Source: Myxococcales bacterium UBA5297
GTDB lineage: Bacteria > Myxococcota > Myxococcia > Myxococcales > UBA5297
NCBI GenBank assembly: GCA_002408385.1
Contig: DHSB01000178.1
Location: 1-39,743, forward strand
Direction of reading: 5' to 3'
Length of the DNA: 39,743 nucleotides
In this document: positions 30,163 to 37,350 of the stretch, in pieces
Position numbering within the stretch: position 1 is the stretch's first letter
Layout: each line of letters begins with the position of its first letter
Program-made: the position numbers and the translations under genes
The notes under the pieces: model-generated
Told to the model about the DNA's origin: nothing
Databases searched by the model: none
Seen by the model: only the letters and a program-made list of their open reading frames with translations

Positions 30163-32321
30163 GGGCGGCTTCCAGAGTGGCTGTCGGCGCGCTCGCGCTG
30201 CTCGGCCTGGTGGCCTGCGCCCAGCCGGCGCTGCGCCACTACTACACGCTCACCTATCCGGCGGCGAAGGCGAGCTTCGAGAAGCCCTACCCGTACACCG
30301 TGCGCGTCAAGGACCTGCGCATCCGCCCCACCTACAGCGGCGACCAGGTGGTCTTCCGCCAGGACGTCCACGAAATCCAGTACTACAAGGACCGGCGCTG
30401 GACCGAGCGGCCGCAGCAGATGGTCAGCGACCTCATCCGCAAGCACCTGCGCGGGTCGGGGCTCGCGCAGCAGGTGACCGAGAGGCTGCGCGAGAGGCCG
30501 CCCGACTTCGTGCTCGAGGGCGAGATCGAGGCCATCGAGGAGCTCGCCTGCGACGAGGACTCGAGCTTCGCGCACCTGGCGATGGAGCTGCGGCTGGTGC
30601 GCTTCTCCGATGACGTGGTCGTCTGGCGCCACTCCTTCGACGAGCGGCGCAAGGTGACCGGCAGCAAGGGCCGCAGCATCGTGCGCGCGATGAGCGGGCT
30701 GCTCGAGGAGCAGATGAACCTCGTCGTCGAGAGGCTCGCGCGCCAGTTCGAGGCGCTCTCGCGCGGCGAGACCCCTCCTGTCGAGCAACGCGCCTCGCCC
30801 ACACCCGCCGTCAAGGCCGGCGCGGGCCCGGCCGCGGCCGTCCAGACCGGGCTGGCCGTTCCCAATCCCAAGTCGGCGCTCAACCAGCACCCGCAGCTCC
30901 TCGCCGACGACACGCCGATGTCGGCCGGCAAGGGGGCCATCTTCCTGCCGGCGCTCTCGGATTCGGACGCCGAGCCGGCGGTGGCCGTCTATCGCGACGG
31001 CGAGCTGGTCGGCGAAGGCCAGGCCGGGCGCCGCGTCGTCGTCGAGCCGGGCCTCTATCGGGTGCGTTTCGGATCGGGCGCGCGCGCCCAGCAGCTCTCG
31101 GTCGAGGTCTCGGTCGAGGAGGGCAGGGTGACCGCCGTCGAGCCCTCGTGGGCCGCGCTCGCGGTGCGGGTCGTCGACGACCGTTTCATCCCCTTCCGCG
31201 GCGCCTACGAGCTGATCTCGGCCGGGGACCGCGAGGAGTTCGGCATCGGCTTCGGCGCCGACGAGGAGCAGGGCGAGCAGCTTCGCATCTGGGTCCTCGA
31301 GCCGGGCCTCTACAAAGTCATCCAGTCCGGCGGCACCTATCGCGACCGCACCAACTTCGCCACCGTCTTCCTCGAGCCGGGCAAGCTGACCCGCTTCGTG
31401 CTCGTGCAGGACAAGGAGAGCGGCGACTTCCGGGGCGCCGGCGTGCTCGCCGAGGAGGACGAGGTCGGGCGGGTGGCGGGGGACTGGAGCTCGCAGGCCG
31501 TCGTCGGCGGCGACTTCAAGCTGTCGAACACCGACGAGGCGGGGGTCGACGGCTGGAACATCGACCTCGGCTTCTATCTCGACGCGATGGTGCGCTACCT
31601 CGACGAGCCACACTTCTTCCTCACCCGGCTCGAGCTCGAGGAGGGTGTGCTGCGCACCGCGAGCAGCGACCGGTTCGAGCCGACGGTCGACCGGCTCTAC
31701 CTGCACTCGATCTACATCTACCAACTGAGCCGCTGGTTCGGGCCGTACGCACGCGCGGGCCTGGAGACGAAGATCCTGCCGCGCTTCAAGAGCTTCGACG
31801 CTCCGACGACGCTCGACGTGGTCGACGAGGCCGGCAACACCGTCGAGACCCTGGAGGACGCCGACCTGGTCAAGCTCGGCTCGCCCTTCTCGCCGCTGCA
31901 GGTCAAGGAGGGTCTGGGCGGGAACCTGCGGCTGCTGCGCACGCTGGCCTTCGATCTCGACGTGCGCGTGGGCGTGGGCGCTCGGCAGTACTGGGCCAAC
32001 GGCGAGCGGGTCTACGAGCCCGAAGGCAACCGGATCAAGCGGGTGAGCGACTACCAGCTCGAGGGCTTCGAAGGCGCGGTCGTCGGCATCGCGCGCATCT
32101 CGAGGTGGGTCATCCTCGGCACCGAGCTCGACGGGCTGGTGCCCTTCCGCCAGCCCGAGAACACGGTGCTCACCTGGCGCAATCAGATAAGCCTGCGGCT
32201 GGTCAGCTTCGCCTCGCTCAACTACCAGCTCAACGTCACGCGGGACCCGAACCGCCGGGCGGGGCAGATGACGGTCTGGGAGCAGCTCTTCCAGCTTCGC
32301 TTCTCGTACGGGCTGCTGTAG
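30159..32321 (+). CDS. Transport auxiliary lipoprotein fused to a probable outer-membrane beta-barrel
   Basis: 720 residues. The signal peptide ends in a lipobox (LVAC, Cys20). Residues 20-210 resemble the ABC-type transport auxiliary lipoproteins (PqiC-like): HYYTLTYPA, YPYTVRVKDLRIRPTYSGDQ, WTERPQQMVSDLIRKHL, DFVLEGEIEAIEE. After a Pro/Ala-rich linker, residues 270-430 hold two PEGA-like beta modules (AVYRDGELVGEGQ, VVVEPGLYRVRFGSG; WVLEPGLYKVIQSGG). The remainder alternates strands (LDAMVRYLDEPHFFLTRLEL, IYIYQLSRWFGPYARAGLET, RTLAFDLDVRVGVGARQYW, QLFQLRFSYGLL) as in an outer-membrane barrel. The ATG overlaps the mlaD stop. A single chain could thus join the MCE tube to the outer membrane. 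The fusion is intact in one frame; the barrel is inferred from pattern only. Confidence 0.8.
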   Translation: MRAASRVAVGALALLGLVACAQPALRHYYTLTYPAAKASFEKPYPYTVRVKDLRIRPTYSGDQVVFRQDVHEIQYYKDRRWTERPQQMVSDLIRKHLRGSGLAQQVTERLRERPPDFVLEGEIEAIEELACDEDSSFAHLAMELRLVRFSDDVVVWRHSFDERRKVTGSKGRSIVRAMSGLLEEQMNLVVERLARQFEALSRGETPPVEQRASPTPAVKAGAGPAAAVQTGLAVPNPKSALNQHPQLLADDTPMSAGKGAIFLPALSDSDAEPAVAVYRDGELVGEGQAGRRVVVEPGLYRVRFGSGARAQQLSVEVSVEEGRVTAVEPSWAALAVRVVDDRFIPFRGAYELISAGDREEFGIGFGADEEQGEQLRIWVLEPGLYKVIQSGGTYRDRTNFATVFLEPGKLTRFVLVQDKESGDFRGAGVLAEEDEVGRVAGDWSSQAVVGGDFKLSNTDEAGVDGWNIDLGFYLDAMVRYLDEPHFFLTRLELEEGVLRTASSDRFEPTVDRLYLHSIYIYQLSRWFGPYARAGLETKILPRFKSFDAPTTLDVVDEAGNTVETLEDADLVKLGSPFSPLQVKEGLGGNLRLLRTLAFDLDVRVGVGARQYWANGERVYEPEGNRIKRVSDYQLEGFEGAVVGIARISRWVILGTELDGLVPFRQPENTVLTWRNQISLRLVSFASLNYQLNVTRDPNRRAGQMTVWEQLFQLRFSYGLL

Positions 32322-32455
32322 CCGACCGGATCCGAGGCGGCGGGTCCTGCCGGCGCGAGTGCGGCTTGGTGACGCTGGGAAGCCCGATGGTAGGCTTTAT
32401 TGGCTTGGCCCCGATTGCTGGCGAGCGGCAGAAAAAGGGCTGAGGGGAGCGCGCG

Positions 32456-33904
32456 ATGAACGACAAGGGCAGGCCACCAGCGAAACCGCCGCAGGCTTCG
32501 AGGACGGGCAATAGCCCTGTTGCCGGCTCGGAGAAGCAGCCTTCGGTGGCGGCCTCCCGGCGGACGACAGGCGAGAACCTGCCGAAGCCGGCCGTGCCCG
32601 CGGCCGACGACCCGCCTCGCAGCCCTCGCCAGCCTGGGAACGCCGGGGGCCCGGCGGCCGGTCTACGGGGGACGAGCACGGCCCAGCAACCCGGGCCCGC
32701 GCCGCAGGCGTCCTCGGCCAGGCGGCCTTCGAGGAGCGAGCTGCCGCAGGTCGCGGGCTCTCCGCTGCCGGGGCTCCTCGAGACCGAGTCGCTCGAGGCC
32801 GAGGGGCCGACGACGATGATCGCCGCCGAAGTGCTGCCAGGGCTCCTCGAGACAGAGCCCGAGGGCGAGGGGCCGACGACGATGCTCGCCGCGGACATGC
32901 TGCCAAAATTCCTCGAGACGGAGCCCGAGAGCGAGGGGCCGACGACGATGATTGGAGCCGAGGCGCTGCCCGGGCTCTTCGAGACCGAGCTGCCTGATGG
33001 CGAGGGGCCGACGATGTTCGCGTCGGAGCCTCTGCCCGGGCTCTTCGAGACCGAGCCGCCTGATGGCGAGGGGCCGACGATGTTCGCGTCGGAGCCTCTG
33101 CCCGGGCTCTTCGAGACGGAGCCGCGTGGCCGCGACGGCGATTCGGGGCCGGCGACGCGGGCGATACAGCCTGGCTTGCTCGGCGCCCAAGAGCCGGCCC
33201 CTGGCCTGTCCGCGCCAGCCCTCTCGGCGGACCTCGACTCGACCGAGAGCGAGCTCGTGCCGCCCGAGGGGAGCACCGCGGTCATCCCGTTCCCAACGGC
33301 ACCCCGCGCAAATGCGCCGGGCAGCACCGCCGCGCGTGACGCGCCGGCGGCAGCGACCGATCTCGACGCCACCATCGATCAATTGGTCGCGCCGGTGCCC
33401 GAGGACTCCACCTGCGTCATCGCCGCAGCCGAGGAGCAGAAGCCGGCCGCCTCGCGCGGGGCCGGCGCCTACAGTCGCGCGCTCGCGACTCGGGCGACCA
33501 AAGCGGGCGCACGCGAACCCGAGGGCGAAGCTCGGAAGCCGGATCCGGCACTCCAGGCGCGGCTCAAGACGGTGCTCTTCGTGCTCGTGGGTTTGGGCGC
33601 CGGGTCCATCCTGGTCTGGCTTCTCGTGACCGGAAACCGGCCGACCCGTGTCGAGCTGGAGCTGGTCTATCCGCACGGCCTGCTCGACACCCGGCACGAT
33701 CGCGGGGTGACGCACGGCGCCGGCAATCGCGGGGTGACGCTCGGCGCGCGATCTGTGGAGTTCAAGTACAGGGGCCGGGTGCCCTGCGCGCCCAACAGCA
33801 AGGACAAGTGCCTGCTCTACGAGTACGGGCGCGACGCGTTCAAGGGTCACATGGTGGTGCAGGAGACCGACAGCGGATGGCGGCTGGTGGAGGACCGCAT
33901 GTAG
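32456..33904 (+). CDS. Single-pass membrane protein with 22-residue Thr-motif repeats
   Basis: 482 residues, mostly disordered (Pro, Ala, Glu, Ser, Thr). Residues 104-224 are five and a half tandem repeats of about 22 residues, LPGLLETE...EGPTTMI/LAAE (32765-33128). Similar T-x-x-I motifs recur later (GSTAVI, DSTCVI). A membrane segment, TVLFVLVGLGAGSILVWLLV, lies near residue 380. A compact C-terminal domain of about 80 residues with two Cys (VPCAPNSKDKCLLYEYG) is on the other side. I recognise no family. The start follows GAGGGGAGCGCGCG. The repeats look like phosphorylatable Thr sites for an FHA partner (inference). Repeats 4 and 5 are nearly identical in DNA, so they expanded recently. 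Confidence 0.75.
   Translation: MNDKGRPPAKPPQASRTGNSPVAGSEKQPSVAASRRTTGENLPKPAVPAADDPPRSPRQPGNAGGPAAGLRGTSTAQQPGPAPQASSARRPSRSELPQVAGSPLPGLLETESLEAEGPTTMIAAEVLPGLLETEPEGEGPTTMLAADMLPKFLETEPESEGPTTMIGAEALPGLFETELPDGEGPTMFASEPLPGLFETEPPDGEGPTMFASEPLPGLFETEPRGRDGDSGPATRAIQPGLLGAQEPAPGLSAPALSADLDSTESELVPPEGSTAVIPFPTAPRANAPGSTAARDAPAAATDLDATIDQLVAPVPEDSTCVIAAAEEQKPAASRGAGAYSRALATRATKAGAREPEGEARKPDPALQARLKTVLFVLVGLGAGSILVWLLVTGNRPTRVELELVYPHGLLDTRHDRGVTHGAGNRGVTLGARSVEFKYRGRVPCAPNSKDKCLLYEYGRDAFKGHMVVQETDSGWRLVEDRM
32765..33128 (+). repeat. 66-bp in-frame tandem repeats
   Basis: Five full units and a partial one of about 66 bases within the 32456 gene. The two units between about 32966 and 33097 differ at very few positions, while the first three are more diverged. 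Confidence 0.8.
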
Positions 33905-34147
33905 CGCTCGGTCCTCGGCTCGGCTCAGGGCGGCCGGGCTCACACCGGTGTCTCGCTGGCCGTGAGCAGGGACCGCCGGGCCGTTTGGCAGAGCTGGAGC
34001 TCCGCCCTCCATCGCTATCGCTGTCCGTCCCTGCCGCTGAACCGGCAAATACGCTGGCGATCACTACCGCCGGCGTCTCGGCGGCGGCGGTCGGCCGCGA
34101 GCCGGGAGCGCGGGCCCTTTGGCGGAGCTGCGCGCTCCGCCGTCCAG
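33905..34147. repeat. Convergent gap with hairpin repeat GGCGGAGCTGGAGCTCCGCC family
   Basis: Two relatives of one hairpin repeat lie between convergent genes: GGCAGAGCTGGAGCTCCGCC (33987-34006) and GGCGGAGCTGCGCGCTCCGC (34121-34140), each followed by CTCC or CGTCC. The element can form a stem in either direction and sits where both flanking genes must terminate. Two further copies are at 37182-37257. Confidence 0.65.
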
Positions 34148-35362
34148 CTACCAGACGTAGCGCAGCGTCAGCGTGCCTCCGAAGATGCGCGGCTTGTCCG
34201 AATCGGCGGGCTCGCCGGTCGGCGTGAACCCGCTGATGGGCTCGAGGCCGAGCTCGGCGAAGGCGAGGATGCCGGTCTGCAGGTCCTCTCGCCCCGAGTA
34301 GAAGAGGCCTGCGGCCAGTGTGTTCTGGGTCAGCGACTGGGTCCTGTCGTTCTGCTCGTTGGTCGTCCGCGGCCTCGCGATCTCCCACTCGAGCATCAGC
34401 GCCAGGGGAACTCCGACGGTGCGCGCGTCGCCGGCGAGCGCGACGCCGAGCGCGGGCGTCAGCGAGGAGAAGTCGAGGTCTCGCCTGCTGTCGAGGAAGG
34501 GATCGAAAGGCTTGAGCGTGGTCGACCCGACGGTGAGGCCGAGCGATGCCTGCAGGGAGAAGGCCGGCGAGAACGCCTGGGCGAGGGCGAGGCTGCCGCC
34601 CCAGTTGAAGCGCGAGAAGGGGACGATGAGGAACTGGTCGAGGCTGCCGGTGACGACGTCCTCGACCGCGGCAACCGGGGTCTCCGTCAGTGAGCTGAGC
34701 AGCGACACCAGCGTGAAGTTGGCCCCGCGGCCGGCGCCGACGCGGGCGCGCAGGGAGAGCAGCGTCTCGTCGGTCCGCAACAGCTTGACGATGGCCCCGC
34801 CGCGGGCGGTGAGCTCGTACTGGCCGGTGCGGATGACCAGAGAGCGGGCGTTGGTCGCCACGTTGGCGATTCCCGCGAGCGTCCCGAAGATGCCGACCCC
34901 ATCGAAGAGACGAATGCCGAAGTCGATGCCTTCGGCGAACCTCACGTTCTCGATGTCGACCCTGCCGAGCCTGCCGAACGGAAGATTGGCGATCTGGTTG
35001 GTGGCAGCCCCGACCCTCGCCCCGAGGTAGGTCGAGACGAAGGCCGCCTCGACGAAGGTCGGGAAGATGAACTGGTGGTCGCCGAGGATGCGGCTGCTTC
35101 CCCAGTTGGCGCAGCGGCAGGGCGGGCATTCGGGGCACGGCGGGCACTCGTGACAAGGCGGGCATTCGGGGCAGGAGGGAGGCGCGGGCGGTTGCTCGGG
35201 AGCTGCCGGCGCCGATTGGGCAGGTGGTTGAGACTCGGCCTGTCCCTGATCGGGAACGGCCTGCTCGTCGCCTTGATCGGGCTGCTGGGCGAAGCCCGGG
35301 CGGGCGACGAGCAAGGCAAAGGCAAGCGCAGTTGTGGAAAGCAGCGAGCGGCGTGTCGACAT
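34148..35362 (-). CDS. Outer-membrane beta-barrel protein with Cys-Pro-rich N-terminal region
   Basis: 404 residues. A Sec signal peptide (LLSTTALAFALLVARPGFAQ) is followed by a Gln/Pro-rich linker and a striking Cys motif repeat, CPECPPC-HECPPC-PECPPCRC, with ten Cys in about 25 residues. The rest (about 90-404) shows alternating strands (FVEAAFVSTYLGARVG, IDFGIRLFDGVGIFGTLAG, LSLRARVGAGRGANFTLVSL) and ends with an aromatic residue (LTLRYVW), the classic signal for barrel assembly by BamA. The Cys cluster could bind metal or cross-link. The start at 35362 follows GAGGGGAG. No named family is recognised. Confidence 0.78.
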   Translation of the reverse strand: MSTRRSLLSTTALAFALLVARPGFAQQPDQGDEQAVPDQGQAESQPPAQSAPAAPEQPPAPPSCPECPPCHECPPCPECPPCRCANWGSSRILGDHQFIFPTFVEAAFVSTYLGARVGAATNQIANLPFGRLGRVDIENVRFAEGIDFGIRLFDGVGIFGTLAGIANVATNARSLVIRTGQYELTARGGAIVKLLRTDETLLSLRARVGAGRGANFTLVSLLSSLTETPVAAVEDVVTGSLDQFLIVPFSRFNWGGSLALAQAFSPAFSLQASLGLTVGSTTLKPFDPFLDSRRDLDFSSLTPALGVALAGDARTVGVPLALMLEWEIARPRTTNEQNDRTQSLTQNTLAAGLFYSGREDLQTGILAFAELGLEPISGFTPTGEPADSDKPRIFGGTLTLRYVW

Positions 35363-35572
35363 GAAGTCTCCCCTCGTTTCCTCGGCGAGCGTGTGGCCTC
35401 AAGTCAGGTATTCAGCGCGCCCTCGCCGCTCCATTGCCCTTGGCAGGGGCGAGGACTCGAGCAGGCGCATGGGAACTTCCTGCCAGCAGGGGCGGGAAGA
35501 GGGGAGACAGCTCGGCGAAGCGGCCCGGGTGTGGGCCGCTCGTTCGAGGCGGGTCAGCGCCGACGAGCAGGC

Positions 35573-36169
35573 CTACGGCGGAGCTTGGCCGGGCTGGGAC
35601 TGCGCGGGCGTCGTGCCAGGAATGCGGGGAGGGCAGCCGGGGTTGCTCGGCTGGATGGAGACGGCGCCGTAGGCGTTGCCGAACTGCACATACGTCACGT
35701 CCACGAAAGCGCCGGGCAGCAGGTTCTCGAGCATTTGGGGATGGGTGCGGAAGGCGCGTCCGTGGAGGAAGACCTGGCCGTGGCTCTTGTCGAGCCCGGT
35801 GATCGGCCCGGAGACGACCCCCATCTGCCCGAACGATTCGGGTGAGATCTGGGGGGAGCCGGGCGTGCCGGGAGGATCGAGCTCGATCCAGAGCTCGCCG
35901 CCGTAGTCGCGGTAGCGGAACGAGACGATGTCCCCGCGGACCAGGTTGGCGATCTGAGTCGGAAGCGCGCTGAGCTTGACCAGGCCCGTGTCGGTGTCGA
36001 TGACGATCTGCAGAGTGTCCGAGAGGTCGATTCCTACGGCCCGTCCCCGGATCACGCCGCTCCTGTCGCTGCAGCTCGAAGAGACGGGCGCTGCGCCGGT
36101 GGCCTGTCCGAGGCTGCGGCCAGGCAGCACGAGAGTGCAGACGATCAGCCCGGCGAATAGGCGCCGCAT
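35573..36169 (-). CDS. Exported protein of unknown function
   Basis: 198 residues with a Sec signal peptide (MRRLFAGLIVCTLVLPGRSLG). The mature part looks like two small OB-like beta modules (GVIRGRAVGIDLSDTLQIVI, GDIVSFRYRDYGGELWIELD; then GVVSGPITGLDKSHGQVFLH, GAFVDVTYVQFGNAYGAVSI), each a barrel-like unit with a turn rich in Gly/Asp. The C-terminus is Pro-rich and polar. The ATG at 36169 is preceded by AGGAGGACTCG, a perfect ribosome site. It is 210 bases upstream of the Cys-Pro barrel gene on the same strand, possibly an operon. No function can be assigned. Confidence 0.72.
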   Translation of the reverse strand: MRRLFAGLIVCTLVLPGRSLGQATGAAPVSSSCSDRSGVIRGRAVGIDLSDTLQIVIDTDTGLVKLSALPTQIANLVRGDIVSFRYRDYGGELWIELDPPGTPGSPQISPESFGQMGVVSGPITGLDKSHGQVFLHGRAFRTHPQMLENLLPGAFVDVTYVQFGNAYGAVSIQPSNPGCPPRIPGTTPAQSQPGQAPP

Positions 36170-36291
36170 CGAGTCCTCCTCACCGGAGGGCGCAGCCTCC
36201 CGGCCCTCCAGAACGAGAGGGCCGCCCTCCAAGGGAAAATCTGGCCGGGGTTCCTCGGCCGCGCAATCGGCGCACACCGGCACGTTCGATC

Positions 36292-36380
36292 TCTGGTCGA
36301 CCGGCTGGCTGAGCCGCGCCAAGTTGCGAGGCAAGGCAAGTTGCTGGCGGCGGGAACGGCCGAACGTCTGGTCGACCGGC
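36292..36380. promoter_or_regulatory. Two direct repeats TCTGGTCGACCGGC in divergent promoter region
   Basis: TCTGGTCGACCGGC occurs at 36292-36305 and again at 36367-36380, 75 bases apart. It contains the palindrome GGTCGACC, and the second copy is flanked by CGAACG and CGTTCG. It lies between the divergent genes at 36169 and 36424, where a regulator could bind both sites. No factor can be named. Confidence 0.4.
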
Positions 36381-36423
36381 CGTTCGAGGACGCAAGCTGC
36401 CAGAGCACAGAGGAGGCGTCACC

Positions 36424-37119
36424 ATGGGCTCGTCTGGAACCTCGAAGTGGCGCGAGTGGTTCCAGTCGCTCGAGGTGTTGGCCGCGACCGGGCTGGTCTT
36501 CGCCGCTCTCTTCATCGCCTCCCTGCAGTTGCTAGGCGACGAGCCGCCCATGGCGGCGGGCGCCGGCGAAATCGAGAGCTGGTTCGCCGATTCCGACCGG
36601 CTGGCGAAGACGCTGACCGGGGTCAATCTCGCGCCGGTGAGCATCATCGCGCTCCTCTGGTTCATGGCGGTCTTTCGGCGCCGGCTCGGGACGGCCGAGG
36701 ACAAGCTCTTCTCTACGGTGTTCGTGGGCAGCGGCGTCGTCTTCTCTGCGCTCTATCTGTGCGGTGTGGCCGCCGTCGGAGCGGGCGCGTTGATGGTCGA
36801 GTACACAGGCGTTGCGCCCGCTGTCCCCACCTGGCAGCTCCTGCGGGCGCTGGGCAAGGCACTCCTGGCGGTTCACGCGGCCAAGCTGGCTGCGGTGTTC
36901 ACCATCTCGATGGCGACCGTCGGCCTGCGCTCGGGCGCCTTCATGAAGGTGACGGCCATCCTCGGGTACGCGCTGGGGGCGGCGATGCTCGTCGGCGCGA
37001 TGCTCCGCGAGACCGTGCCATACCTGCTGCCCGCGTGGATCGCGATCGCGAGCCTCGACCTGCTGGTGAGGCGCAAGCTTCTGCTCGAGCGGCTGCGTGG
37101 CACGCCTCGGGGGCCGTAG
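36424..37119 (+). CDS. Multi-pass membrane protein, unknown family
   Basis: 231 residues with about six hydrophobic segments (SLEVLAATGLVFAALFIASL, TGVNLAPVSIIALLWFMAVF, LFSTVFVGSGVVFSALYLCG, and three more toward the end). The lack of a signal peptide and the short basic C-terminus (VRRKLLLERLRGTPRG) put it in the inner membrane. GAGGAGGCGTCACC before the ATG is a good ribosome site. I do not recognise the family. It is convergent with glnS across a repeat-rich gap. Confidence 0.75.
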   Translation: MGSSGTSKWREWFQSLEVLAATGLVFAALFIASLQLLGDEPPMAAGAGEIESWFADSDRLAKTLTGVNLAPVSIIALLWFMAVFRRRLGTAEDKLFSTVFVGSGVVFSALYLCGVAAVGAGALMVEYTGVAPAVPTWQLLRALGKALLAVHAAKLAAVFTISMATVGLRSGAFMKVTAILGYALGAAMLVGAMLRETVPYLLPAWIAIASLDLLVRRKLLLERLRGTPRGP

Positions 37120-37350
37120 GCGGGGACAGAGGGCTCGCCGCCTCGTGCGCGGCCGAGCGCGAATCACCGACGACGAGTCGATGCTGGAGCTCCGCCGTCC
37201 ATTCTTCGGGCCGACGGTAACGGGCGTGGCGGAGCTGGAGCTCCGCCCTCCATTGCCAAAGTCGCTGCGAGGCCTGCGGGGCCGGGCGCCTGGCGATGCG
37301 CCCCGACCGGCTGGCCGGCCGCATCGCGATGCGCCCCGACCGCCTCTCGG
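37120..37350. repeat. Convergent gap with hairpin repeats of two families
   Basis: Holds GGCGGAGCTGGAGCTCCGCC (37228-37247; perfect 9-bp stem, GG loop, followed by CTCCATTGCC), a half copy ATGCTGGAGCTCCGCCGTCC (37181-37200), and a degenerate relative of the GGGCGCATTGCCATGCGCCC element at about 37268-37308 with a further partial copy to 37342. They lie between the stop codons of the 36424 gene and glnS and look like bidirectional terminators. Confidence 0.6.
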
